The notes beneath the pieces are model-generated. The model saw nothing but the letters and a program-made list of their open reading frames with translations, did not search any database and was not told the origin of the DNA. A stretch of 51,690 nucleotides of DNA from Terriglobia bacterium (GTDB lineage: Bacteria; Acidobacteriota; Terriglobia; UBA7540): the NCBI GenBank assembly GCA_020073545.1, contig JAIQEZ010000016.1, positions 1-51,690 on the forward strand. Direction: 5' to 3'. Below are positions 35,151-42,881 of this stretch, piece after piece. How positions within the stretch are numbered: position 1 is the first letter of the stretch; every line of letters starts with the position of its first letter. The position numbers and the translations under genes were made by a program.

Positions 35151-35990
35151 TTACATGCCGACGATGGCGATTCCCGCCTGGTTGGCGTCCTCGATTAGGC
35201 TCTGGCGGTCGAAGAGCAGGGTCTTGCCCGCATCGACGGCAAGTACCGTGGCTTTGGACCGGTGCATGACCTGGACGGTTTTCCTTCCCACGACCGGAAC
35301 GTCGAAGCGCATGTCCTGGTGAGGCTTGCTGACTTTGACGACCACGAGCCGGCGGCCGTTGCCCAGGGCGGAGGCGCGCTCGATGGTGGCGTCGGTGCCT
35401 TCCATGGCCTCGACAGCCACGCAGGCGCGGTCCGCCACCACGATCGTCTGACCGATGTCGAGTGCCGCAAGCCTCTTGGCGATTTCGCGCCCGTAAGCGA
35501 TGTCCGCCCGCTCCTCAGCATCGGGGGCGCGCTGGGTGAGCGGGCCGGGCTCCGGCAGCAGTGGCTTCAGGAAGAGCGTCGAATCGACCACATGGATGCC
35601 GCGTTTCTCGACCATGCGCACGAACGCACCGATCAGCGCATTGGTGTTCTTCCGGTGGAGCCCTCGCAGCGTGCGGCTCACCAGTCCGTCGGGTTTGATG
35701 GAGCTGAACAATTGCGCGTGCTTCACCTGTCCGGCCAGCACCACCTTGCTGACCTTTTCGGCGCTCAGCAGGTCGAGACACTTGGCAAATTCACCCAGGC
35801 TCAGCCAATGGATGTCCCGCGCCTTCTCCGCCAACTCGGGCGCGGCTTCTTCCTTGATGGCCACGATCAAGGGCTCCAGGCCCTGGTCCCGGGCCGCGTC
35901 CAGCACCAGGAAAGGAAAATTCCCGTTGCCCGCAATGATGGCGTAACGATCGGGAGATCGAGTGATCGGGAGATCAGGTGATCGCCTCAT
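35151..35990 (-). CDS. lpxI: UDP-2,3-diacylglucosamine hydrolase LpxI
   Basis: LpxI (DUF1009) cleaves UDP-2,3-diacylglucosamine to lipid X, replacing LpxH. Motifs are 'YAIIAGNGNFPFLVLDAARDQG' (in pieces), 'VVLAGQVKHAQLF', 'DSTLFLKPLLPEPG', 'ADRACVAVEAMEGTDATIERA' and 'MRFDVPVVGRKTV'. At 279 residues it is normal. The first ~15 residues (RRSPDLPITRSPDR) are encoded by the ATC-rich spacer repeat, so the true start may be nearer the conserved 'AIIAGNG'. It sits between lpxA and the Gfo/Idh gene. Confidence 0.9.
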   Translation of the reverse strand: MRRSPDLPITRSPDRYAIIAGNGNFPFLVLDAARDQGLEPLIVAIKEEAAPELAEKARDIHWLSLGEFAKCLDLLSAEKVSKVVLAGQVKHAQLFSSIKPDGLVSRTLRGLHRKNTNALIGAFVRMVEKRGIHVVDSTLFLKPLLPEPGPLTQRAPDAEERADIAYGREIAKRLAALDIGQTIVVADRACVAVEAMEGTDATIERASALGNGRRLVVVKVSKPHQDMRFDVPVVGRKTVQVMHRSKATVLAVDAGKTLLFDRQSLIEDANQAGIAIVGM

Positions 35991-36085
35991 CGGATGGTCG
36001 GGAGATCCTGTGAATGGATGATCTGTTGATCTGCCGTTTTCGTCCCTGTTTGCCAGATCACCCGATCATCGAATCACCGGATAGC
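35945..36085. repeat. GATC-rich tandem-like spacer repeat
   Basis: Irregular repeats built on GATCGGGAGATC / GATCACCCGATCATC (for example GATCGGGAGATCGAGTGATC, GATCAGGTGATCG, GATCACCCGATCATCG). They overlap the lpxI 5' end and run almost to the lpxA stop (36087). A related block is at 545-571. Confidence 0.7.
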
Positions 36086-36086
36086 T

Positions 36087-36860
36087 TCACTTGGCCACGC
36101 CCCGCGGGGAAGTGCGGATGAACTCCACGAGCACGTCGACGTGAGAAGACTTGAATCCACGGGCTTCGATCGCTTCCAGCGCTTGCGTGGTATTCAACTT
36201 CGAGCGCGAGAGCAGCTTGAGGGCGGCCTGCAATTCGCTGATTTCCTCCTTGCTGATGCCGCGGCGTTCCAGCCCGATCGTGTTGGCGCCGTACATGTCC
36301 ACCGGCCGCGGCGCCGACATCTTCGAGTATGGCAGGATATCCTTGTTGACAACCGAGTAGGCTCCTAGGAACGCATATTTGCCGACCCGGCAGTACTGGT
36401 GTATTCCGCAGAAGGGCTCTACGATGGCGAAATCCTGCACCTCCACGTGCCCAGCCAGTGATGCGGCGTTCCCCATGACGACGTGATTGCCGATCACGCA
36501 GTCGTGGGCGATATGGACGTAAGCCATCAGCAGGTTTTGGTCGCCGATGCGGGTCACTCCACTCTCGCCCGTCCCGCGATGGATGGTGATGAACTCGCGG
36601 AGGGTGTTGCCATCGCCGATTTCGACGCGCGTGGGTTCGCCGCCATACTTCAAATCCTGCGGGGCGAGCCCGATCGAGGCGTAAGGGAAAATCCGGTTGT
36701 CCTTGCCGATGCGGGTGTGACCGTCGATCACGGCATGAGACATCACTTCCGTGCCTTCGCCGAGCTCGACGTTCTTACCAATCAGCGAGTACGGTCCGAC
36801 CGTCACACTGCTGGCGACTTGAGCGCGGGGATGAATAATCGCGGTGGGGTGAGCTTTCAT
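36087..36860 (-). CDS. lpxA: UDP-N-acetylglucosamine acyltransferase LpxA
   Basis: LpxA puts the first acyl chain on UDP-GlcNAc (or UDP-GlcNAc3N). The 257-residue left-handed beta-helix has many hexapeptide repeats, 'QDLKYGGEPTRVEIGDGNTLREF' (in parts) and catalytic His119 in 'AYVHIAHDC'. The residue that acts as the chain-length ruler (E. coli Gly173) is Ala167 here, which should shorten the acceptable chain a little. Overlaps fabZ by 4 bases (ATGA), so it is translationally coupled to it. It is the second gene of the fabZ-lpxA-lpxI set. Confidence 0.95.
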   Translation of the reverse strand: MKAHPTAIIHPRAQVASSVTVGPYSLIGKNVELGEGTEVMSHAVIDGHTRIGKDNRIFPYASIGLAPQDLKYGGEPTRVEIGDGNTLREFITIHRGTGESGVTRIGDQNLLMAYVHIAHDCVIGNHVVMGNAASLAGHVEVQDFAIVEPFCGIHQYCRVGKYAFLGAYSVVNKDILPYSKMSAPRPVDMYGANTIGLERRGISKEEISELQAALKLLSRSKLNTTQALEAIEARGFKSSHVDVLVEFIRTSPRGVAK

Positions 36861-37354
36861 TGACCTGATTGACCGGGCCGATCGGCAATCGCGAACATGA
36901 CCACGGCTTCCGCCGCGAGTTTGCCATCCACCAAGGCGCGCCCGGCCATCTTGCCGAAGGTGCTCCGGCGATTGACCAGCTCCATTTCGATGCGTAACTG
37001 GTCCCCTGGCACGACCGGGCGGCGAAACTTAGCGTTCTCGATACCGGTAAAATATATGAGCTTCCTGCTTTTCTCCTCGTCGGGCATTTCCCGGTAGATC
37101 ATCACGCCGGCTACCTGCGCCATCGCTTCGATGATAAGAACTCCCGGCATGACCGGCGCGCCGGGAAAGTGCCCCTGGAAGAACTGCTCGTTCATAGTGA
37201 CGTTCTTCAGCCCGACGATGCGCTGGGGCGGCTCCAGCTCCACAATCCGGTCGACCAGCAGGAACGGATAGCGGTGCGGGAGAAACTTCATGATCTCCGT
37301 CACGCTGTAAATGACACGGTTCTCCGTGTCGGGGGCTGTCGTGGGGTCCGCCAT
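36857..37354 (-). CDS. fabZ: 3-hydroxyacyl-ACP dehydratase FabZ
   Basis: FabZ dehydrates 3-hydroxyacyl-ACP in fatty-acid synthesis and competes with LpxA for the same substrate. The 165-residue hotdog-fold protein has 'LPHRYPFLLVDRI', catalytic His62 in 'QGHFPGAPVMPG' and Glu76 in 'IIEAMAQ'. The start is ATG 37354 with AGGGAGGG 6 bases upstream. The promoter at 37456-37484 drives it. Confidence 0.96.
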   Translation of the reverse strand: MADPTTAPDTENRVIYSVTEIMKFLPHRYPFLLVDRIVELEPPQRIVGLKNVTMNEQFFQGHFPGAPVMPGVLIIEAMAQVAGVMIYREMPDEEKSRKLIYFTGIENAKFRRPVVPGDQLRIEMELVNRRSTFGKMAGRALVDGKLAAEAVVMFAIADRPGQSGQ

Positions 37355-37656
37355 ACGTCACCCTCCCTGTCGCACGTTGCGCGGCTGGACAGCTTGCGAT
37401 CCGCGTTTCGAAGGCCCACAGCGTGTCGCAGGAAAAGCAGCCGGGGCTGGCAGCCATTATAATCGAAAGCCCCAGCGCTTCCAATCCGCGCAAACTGTGT
37501 TGCTGCGGACGGGATCTTTGGTGACACTTCACCCACCGACCCATGTGTATGGACGAATCCCGACTCGTCGGGGGTTACGCCGGCTTTGCGCAGGCATGCC
37601 GGAAGCTCCGGTTGTGCTAAACTCGCTGCGCTTCACAAAACCCTGGGGGTATCGCG
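37355..37656. other. Divergent intergenic region fabZ / folD
   Basis: It holds the fabZ promoter (37456-37484) on the minus strand. On the plus strand a TAAACT at 37618-37623 could be the folD -10, with no clear -35. No gene is seen. Confidence 0.45.
37456..37484 (-). promoter_or_regulatory. Promoter of the fabZ-lpxA cluster
   Basis: Minus strand: -35 TTGGAA (37479-37484), 17-base spacer, -10 TATAAT (37456-37461). The leader to the fabZ ATG is about 95 bases. It is a strong match. Confidence 0.7.
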
Positions 37657-38592
37657 GTGACAGCTCGCATTCTTGACGGCAATAAAATTCGAGATGAAAT
37701 CAAATCAGAACTTCTGGAACAGATCGCGGACCTGAAGCGCTCGGGCGTCACACCGGGCCTGGCGGCGGTGCTGGTGGGCGAAAATCCCGCCTCGCAGAGA
37801 TACGTCCGAAGCAAAGTGAAGACTTGCGAGACGCTGGGGCTGTTCAGCGAGAAAATCGAGCGGCCCAAAGAGATGACCACCGAAGAACTCTTGGGGCTGG
37901 CTGACGACCTCAACTGGCGGGATGAGATCGACGGCATCCTGATTCAACTCCCCCTGCCGCCACAGATTGATACCAAGCGCGTGCTAATGGCCGTCGACCC
38001 CGCGAAGGACGTGGACGGCCTCCACCCCGTCAACGTCGGCAACCTGGTGGCGGGACGTGCGGGGTTTGTGCCGTGCACGCCGGCGGGAATTCTGGAAATA
38101 CTCAAACGCTCCAAGGTCGAGATCAAAGGCGCGCGCGCGGTGATAATCGGGCGAAGCGATATCGTGGGGAAGCCGGTGGCCATGCTGCTGCTCCACGAGC
38201 ACGCCACGGTCACGATCTGCCACTCCCGCACCCGCGACCTGCCTGCGGTGACGCGCGAGGCGGATATCCTGGTGGCGGCCATGGGCAAAGCGGCTTACGT
38301 CACCGGTGACTTCATCAAGCCCGGCGCCACCGTGATCGATGTGGGCCAAAACCTCCTGACGTCGGAAGAGGAAGTCCGCAAGGTCTTTCACGATGCCCGT
38401 GAGCCTCTCGATGCCCTGAAGAAGAAAGGTTCTGTGCTGGTGGGTGATGTGCAGCCGGAAGACGTGAAAGAAAAAGCGGGTGCTTATACGCCGGTGCCGG
38501 GCGGTGTCGGGCCCCTGACCATCATCATGCTCATGTCGAACACCATCGAGGCCGCGCGCCTCCGCCGTGGGTCGCGCGGTGCGGCGCGCTGA
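37657..38592 (+). CDS. folD: Bifunctional methylene-THF dehydrogenase/cyclohydrolase FolD
   Basis: FolD interconverts 5,10-methylene-THF and 10-formyl-THF. The 311-residue product has 'VLVGENPASQRYVRSK', 'DGILIQLPLPPQID', 'DPAKDVDGLHPVNVGNL', the NADP loop 'VIIGRSDIVGKPVAMLLL' and 'YTPVPGGVGPLTI'. All family landmarks are there. The start is GTG 37657. The stop is immediately followed by the coaE ATG, so they form an operon. Confidence 0.95.
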   Translation: MTARILDGNKIRDEIKSELLEQIADLKRSGVTPGLAAVLVGENPASQRYVRSKVKTCETLGLFSEKIERPKEMTTEELLGLADDLNWRDEIDGILIQLPLPPQIDTKRVLMAVDPAKDVDGLHPVNVGNLVAGRAGFVPCTPAGILEILKRSKVEIKGARAVIIGRSDIVGKPVAMLLLHEHATVTICHSRTRDLPAVTREADILVAAMGKAAYVTGDFIKPGATVIDVGQNLLTSEEEVRKVFHDAREPLDALKKKGSVLVGDVQPEDVKEKAGAYTPVPGGVGPLTIIMLMSNTIEAARLRRGSRGAAR

Positions 38593-39216
38593 ATGTCCCA
38601 ACTCCTGCCCAGTTTCGGCCTTACCGGTGGTGTCGCTTGCGGAAAGAGCACCGTGGCGCGTTTCTTCCAGGACCGGGGCGCAAGGATCATCGACGCCGAC
38701 CGGATCGGGCATGAGCTGATCGAGCCCGGCCGCGCCGCTTATCAGGAAATCCTTCAGCGCTTCGGGGAAGAGATCCTCGATCCCACCGGCGTCATCGACC
38801 GCAAAAAACTCGGCGCCCGGGTGTTTGCGGAGCCGGAACAACTGCGTCAGCTCAACGCCCTTCTCCATCCGCCCATCATCGCGCGCGTGGGGGAACTCGC
38901 ACGCGAACACCGGGCACGCGACCCGCACGCGGTCGTGATCGTCGATGCCGCGCTGATTTTCGAGTCGGGCATCGGAGGCACGCTGCGGAAAGTGATTGTA
39001 GCGTGGTGCCGGCCGGAGCAGCAACTGGAGCGGCTGATGGCCAAGCTGGGTGTCTCACGCCAGGAGGCCGAGCGGCGCATTCGGGCGCAGATGCCCCTCG
39101 AGGAAAAGCGGCGCCGTGCCGACTACGTGATCGATTGCTCGGGGAGCAAGGAAGAAACGCGCGCGCAGGTCGAAGCGCTTTTTCCGGAACTCGAAAGGCT
39201 CGCCCGGCCGGACTAG
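38593..39216 (+). CDS. coaE: Dephospho-CoA kinase
   Basis: CoaE performs the last step of coenzyme A synthesis. The 207-residue P-loop kinase has 'GLTGGVACGKSTVARFF' (9-25, Walker A), 'IIDADRIGHELI', 'LLHPPIIARV' and the lid-region 'RRIRAQMPLEEKRRRADYVID' (in pieces). It directly abuts folD with no gap. Confidence 0.95.
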   Translation: MSQLLPSFGLTGGVACGKSTVARFFQDRGARIIDADRIGHELIEPGRAAYQEILQRFGEEILDPTGVIDRKKLGARVFAEPEQLRQLNALLHPPIIARVGELAREHRARDPHAVVIVDAALIFESGIGGTLRKVIVAWCRPEQQLERLMAKLGVSRQEAERRIRAQMPLEEKRRRADYVIDCSGSKEETRAQVEALFPELERLARPD

Positions 39217-39308
39217 CTTTGCAGGAGACTGCGGGCAAATCCCCACGGATGTCATCCCGGGCCGTCATCAAGCTCGGCGGACCTTCGGCCGCGCCGAGTC
39301 ACTCGTCA

Positions 39309-40850
39309 CTATGGGTGTTTGGGAGGGAGGATTACTGCGACCACCGCTGTGGTCCAGTCGCCGTGGTTATTGGTGTAGGAAGGGCCTCGCATCCAAACCA
39401 GCGCCGTCCGCTTGTCTTTCCATTTCGGCACCAGGGGACGCAGGTTATTCACGGTAGAGTTTGCGGTAACGGGCTGCCAGCGCCAGTGGGCGCCACGGTC
39501 GTTGGTCTCGCCGCGGAAAAGCTCGTAGTGCCGTTGGCCGTCCGCTGCGCTGAGAAGCGGCTTGCCTGTGGTCGGTTCCGCATTGGTGGAGATGAAGACG
39601 GTGTTGGGATCCTGCGGGTCGAGCGCCACCAATCCGCTGTAATCGTCCTCAAAGGGATAGAGGCGCGTGCCCGCGTAGGCCATTTCGTGGACGTGCCACC
39701 GGCGCCCGTCCCAACGGCCGTAATAATAGCGGAGGTCCAATCCGCCCTGCCTCGGCGGGAGCCCGCGGCCGTCCTTCTGCGTCGAAAAGGCGATGTACGG
39801 GCGGTTATGCTTATCTAACGCAATATCCACAGTCCAGGCAACATTATCAGGGTCACCCTGAAATACCCGGGTCAGGTCCCATGCCGCCAGCGCCGTTTCC
39901 GTCGAGAGGCTGAGCTTCCCGATCATCCGGCCATCGGAGGCGTGAATCTCCCCGTCCCGCAGAAAGCCGTGGTAGATGCTGTTGTCGTAGTTGCGCGGGT
40001 GGTCCTCGGTCGCGATGAAATGGATGGTCCGCTGATGGTCAAAGGCGTATTTCAAATAAGGACTGTAGCCGCCCTTACCGTGCAGCAACCGCCCGCAGCA
40101 GGCCCAGGTTTGGCCGTTGTCATCCGAATACATGTAATTAGGGTCGTGGTGGAAGCCGCGGTAGAAGTTGTAGATGCGGCCGCCCGGCAGCCGAAACAGG
40201 TTCGAGTAGGTGACGTTGTCGCCGGCAAACTGCTTATCCGTTCCCGGCGTTTCAACAACGCGGGCGTCGCTCCAGGTGAGCGGATCACCGGGCTGCGAAA
40301 ACCGATAATACACTTTGCGCTCGACAGCATGCTTGCTGTAAACAGCCAAGTACCGCCCGTCGGGGAGCGCCAAGAAAGCCGGGGCATCGTGGTCATCCTG
40401 CTCGAAGTGCGGGTGGAGGACGACGTGGCGGGCCTGTCCCGTTTCGAGATCGCAGACCGAGACCTCGACGTTCCCCCAGTCGGGCCGGTCCTGCGTGGCG
40501 GCAAAATCGCCGAGCGATCGCACCGACCCCACAATCAACTTGCCCTTGTCCACGATGGCGCGCTCGTCCATGAACCAGGACCAAGCACCATTGTCATTCA
40601 ACTGGACCAGTGGACCGGCCACGTAGTTGAGCGGCAGTTGCCCGGCGCCGGACAGTTGCGGAAGAATGCCGTTGGCAATGCCGAGCGGAGCGAAGCCTCT
40701 GCTTTTGCCCGCTGCAAGCAAAGGGCTTAGATCCTCCGCTGCTCTCAGGATGGCAGGCCCCCAAACGTTCTTCTGCAACTCCCCGGCCGCCACGAGAAGG
40801 ACCGCGAACATAACAAGAGAAAGCTTGGATCGAAAGTGCCGGCGTGTCAT
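39309..40850 (-). CDS. Secreted BNR-repeat (BNR_4) propeller protein
   Basis: A 513-residue exported protein. N-terminal Arg-rich then hydrophobic segment (signal peptide 1-26), mature part made of repeated beta-propeller blades with 'YMYSDDNGQTW'-type BNR boxes, 'GRIYNFYRGFHHDPNYMYSD', 'WTVDIALDKHNRPYIAFST', 'VFISTNAEPTTGKPL' and 'LVWMRGPSYTNNHGDW'. The BNR_4 family includes polysaccharide lyases of the ulvan type and other sugar-active proteins; the specific substrate cannot be read here. ATG 40850 is used, with GGAGAGC upstream. It stands alone and points away from coaE's start. Confidence 0.75.
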   Translation of the reverse strand: MTRRHFRSKLSLVMFAVLLVAAGELQKNVWGPAILRAAEDLSPLLAAGKSRGFAPLGIANGILPQLSGAGQLPLNYVAGPLVQLNDNGAWSWFMDERAIVDKGKLIVGSVRSLGDFAATQDRPDWGNVEVSVCDLETGQARHVVLHPHFEQDDHDAPAFLALPDGRYLAVYSKHAVERKVYYRFSQPGDPLTWSDARVVETPGTDKQFAGDNVTYSNLFRLPGGRIYNFYRGFHHDPNYMYSDDNGQTWACCGRLLHGKGGYSPYLKYAFDHQRTIHFIATEDHPRNYDNSIYHGFLRDGEIHASDGRMIGKLSLSTETALAAWDLTRVFQGDPDNVAWTVDIALDKHNRPYIAFSTQKDGRGLPPRQGGLDLRYYYGRWDGRRWHVHEMAYAGTRLYPFEDDYSGLVALDPQDPNTVFISTNAEPTTGKPLLSAADGQRHYELFRGETNDRGAHWRWQPVTANSTVNNLRPLVPKWKDKRTALVWMRGPSYTNNHGDWTTAVVAVILPPKHP

Positions 40851-40959
40851 TTTGCTCTCCGCGCTGAGACCCGTGTGCCGGTAAGGCCACAACCGGCCTA
40901 TCGCGCCCCCACATTCCCCAGGATTTCACATCCAGCCTGTGCAAGGTTGAATTCCGCGT

Positions 40960-41724
40960 TCACTCCTTCTTCGTCAACCATTCTTCGCCGCGCTTGACGA
41001 GTTTATCGAGAGTAGCTTGGACCTGCGCGACGTACTTTGCCTGCTCCTCATCGCTGATATCGCGGGGAACCTCAATGGGTGGAGCGATAAAGATTGCGGT
41101 GCGGGCGAAGGGCCTGGGAACCTCCGTCTGGTCCCAACTCTTGGGGAAGACCCAGGAGCGCCGGGGCACGATGTGAAAGCACAGAATGGAGGCGCCGCTC
41201 AGTCTGGCAAGCTGAACAACGCCGGGCTTCGCGAGAAACTTCGGGCCGCGGGGTCCGTCGGGAGTGACCGCGGCTTCCAGTCCTTTGCGCAGGGTCCGCA
41301 CCATTTCCACCAGGACGCGAGAGGCTCGACGGCTGCTGGAGCCCCGCGCCGTTGCGTATCCGTGCCGGTGAATGGTGCGCGAAATATATTCGCCGTCGAA
41401 ATTCTGGCTTACCATGACGACCATTCCCCGCTTACGCCAGTACCAGATAGCGGAAAAGATCTCGCGATGCCAGAAAGTGACGATAAAGCTTTTTCCGCGC
41501 CGCACCGCTGCCTCGTAGTTCCCCTTTCCTACGACTTCCCAGCGCAGGCTGCGGCCGATCAGCAGAACAGCGAGATACCCGATCCAGCCCGCGAAAAAAA
41601 TCTGCAGGCGCTGCCAGCGCGTGAAGGGGCGCGGATTGGCTGCTAACAGGAGCTGGGTTTCGTTCCCTGAAGCAGCCTCGCTCGGGTCGATCACCGTTCT
41701 GCTATTCCCGCCTTGTTCATTCAT
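40960..41724 (-). CDS. DUF374 lysophospholipid-acyltransferase-like protein
   Basis: A 254-residue protein with one or two membrane-associated helices (about 37-58) and the DUF374 pattern: 'FIVTFWHREIF' (in place of the acyltransferase H-x4-D region), 'VVMVSQNFDGEYISRTIHRHGY', 'ARGSSSRRASRVLVEM', 'AAVTPDGPRGPKF' and 'GVVQLARLSGASILCFHIVPRRSWVFPKSWDQTEVPRPF' (in parts). The family is thought to acylate lipid or lipid A-like acceptors. Located among envelope genes. The start is ATG 41724. Confidence 0.78.
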   Translation of the reverse strand: MNEQGGNSRTVIDPSEAASGNETQLLLAANPRPFTRWQRLQIFFAGWIGYLAVLLIGRSLRWEVVGKGNYEAAVRRGKSFIVTFWHREIFSAIWYWRKRGMVVMVSQNFDGEYISRTIHRHGYATARGSSSRRASRVLVEMVRTLRKGLEAAVTPDGPRGPKFLAKPGVVQLARLSGASILCFHIVPRRSWVFPKSWDQTEVPRPFARTAIFIAPPIEVPRDISDEEQAKYVAQVQATLDKLVKRGEEWLTKKE

Positions 41725-42031
41725 GTGAGGGAGGCCACCGCCACAGCGGTCAGCATCGCAACGCCGTCGAAGGTCGCCTCAAAGAAGATTGCCATAGGGG
41801 AACAGCGACGGCAAGCGTGTTGAGGCGCTCGCTCCGAAAGCTACACCGTCCCACGGTTGACCGTTCGGTGGTCGTCGTAGATTCCCACTCCTACTCGCCG
41901 CCGCGCATTGCTGGCGCCCCGGCGGGCGAGCCGCGTGGAATGCTGGAATCTTTCGCTGATTTGGACAGCCCTGGTCGTGAACAGGTTCTGCATAGAATAA
42001 CTATCACTGTAGGTTGAAATCCTGAGCGGGT
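41725..42031. other. Intergenic region, no gene seen
   Basis: These 307 bases lie between two minus-strand genes. The only open frames are shadows with no family content. AT-richer sequence at 41985-42020 may contain a promoter for the acyltransferase, but I see no clear hexamer pair. Confidence 0.4.
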
Positions 42032-42799
42032 TCAACGCGGCGGCGCAGACGACTCGCGACGCGCCGCACGCACTGAGTTCCGCCGGCGCAACGACCTCAT
42101 CACGATCCACCGCAGGAAATAGGCGGCCGCGGAAACCCAGAGGACGCCGTAGTAAAGAGGAAGACTCAGCCTCCATGCGAAGAGGAGGCTATCCAGGGCA
42201 AGGATCCACATCCACCCCTCGCCTAAGAAACCCTGAAGCCACCTTGGCTGGGTACCACCTGCAGGCATGTGGGGCCGCAGCGCGGGCCAAAGGCGCGGCA
42301 CAGCGGCGAGGTACTCTCGATACGCCTCGCCCTGCGCTTCTCGCAAGACGGTTTCCTCCCGCTCAATCAGGCGGCGCAGGAAAAGCAGCTGCCCGATGAC
42401 CAGCACGAACCAACCGGTTCGACAGGTGAACAGTCCCACGCCGGCAGCCAGGAGAAGATTGCCGAAGTAGAGGGGATTGCGGACGTACCGAAAGGGCCCG
42501 TCTGCGACCAGCTTTTCGGTCCGCAGCGCAGAATCGTGGACGACCTCGGCCCGCAGGTAAGCGCTTCCCCAGGTGCGCATCCAGGCGGCGGCGATGACCA
42601 AGCTGGCCGAGAGTGCAAATAGAATCTGAATTCTCTGGCGAGCGGCCAGGGAATTCATGTCGAAGCCGCGGCCCGCCAGCAGCTTCGCCAGTGCCACAGC
42701 CGCGTTCACGTGGTCAAAAGCGTAGCAACTGAAAGCCAACCCAAAGATCAGACTGATGAACCAGAAGCGGTAACGGAATTCAAAATCGGTCGCGCGCAT
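42032..42799 (-). CDS. Isoprenylcysteine/phospholipid methyltransferase-family membrane protein
   Basis: A 255-residue membrane protein with five or six hydrophobic segments. The ICMT/PEMT signature is 'LVADGPFRYVRNPLYFGNLLLAAGVGLF' (in parts, about 98-125) and 'RLIEREETVLREAQGEAYREYLAAVPR' (in parts), where SAM and the acceptor bind. In bacteria these enzymes methylate diverse lipids or small molecules; the substrate is unknown. Start ATG 42799 with GGAGCT-like site upstream. The C-terminal extension (200-255) has two more helices not needed for the core. Confidence 0.78.
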   Translation of the reverse strand: MRATDFEFRYRFWFISLIFGLAFSCYAFDHVNAAVALAKLLAGRGFDMNSLAARQRIQILFALSASLVIAAAWMRTWGSAYLRAEVVHDSALRTEKLVADGPFRYVRNPLYFGNLLLAAGVGLFTCRTGWFVLVIGQLLFLRRLIEREETVLREAQGEAYREYLAAVPRLWPALRPHMPAGGTQPRWLQGFLGEGWMWILALDSLLFAWRLSLPLYYGVLWVSAAAYFLRWIVMRSLRRRNSVRAARRESSAPPR

Positions 42800-42850
42800 G
42801 GAAAGCTCCTGAGTTCAGCGGGGACAAGGGTAGCGCCTGCCGAAGCTGCA

Positions 42851-42875
42851 GGTCCGCCGATCTTAATGGCGGGCG
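42851..42875 (+). repeat. 25-base exact repeat, copy 2
   Basis: Identical to 13217-13241. It lies between the ICMT-like gene and the iron-sulfur oxidoreductase, 6 bases before the stop codon of the latter. Confidence 0.85.
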
Positions 42876-42881
42876 GGCTCT

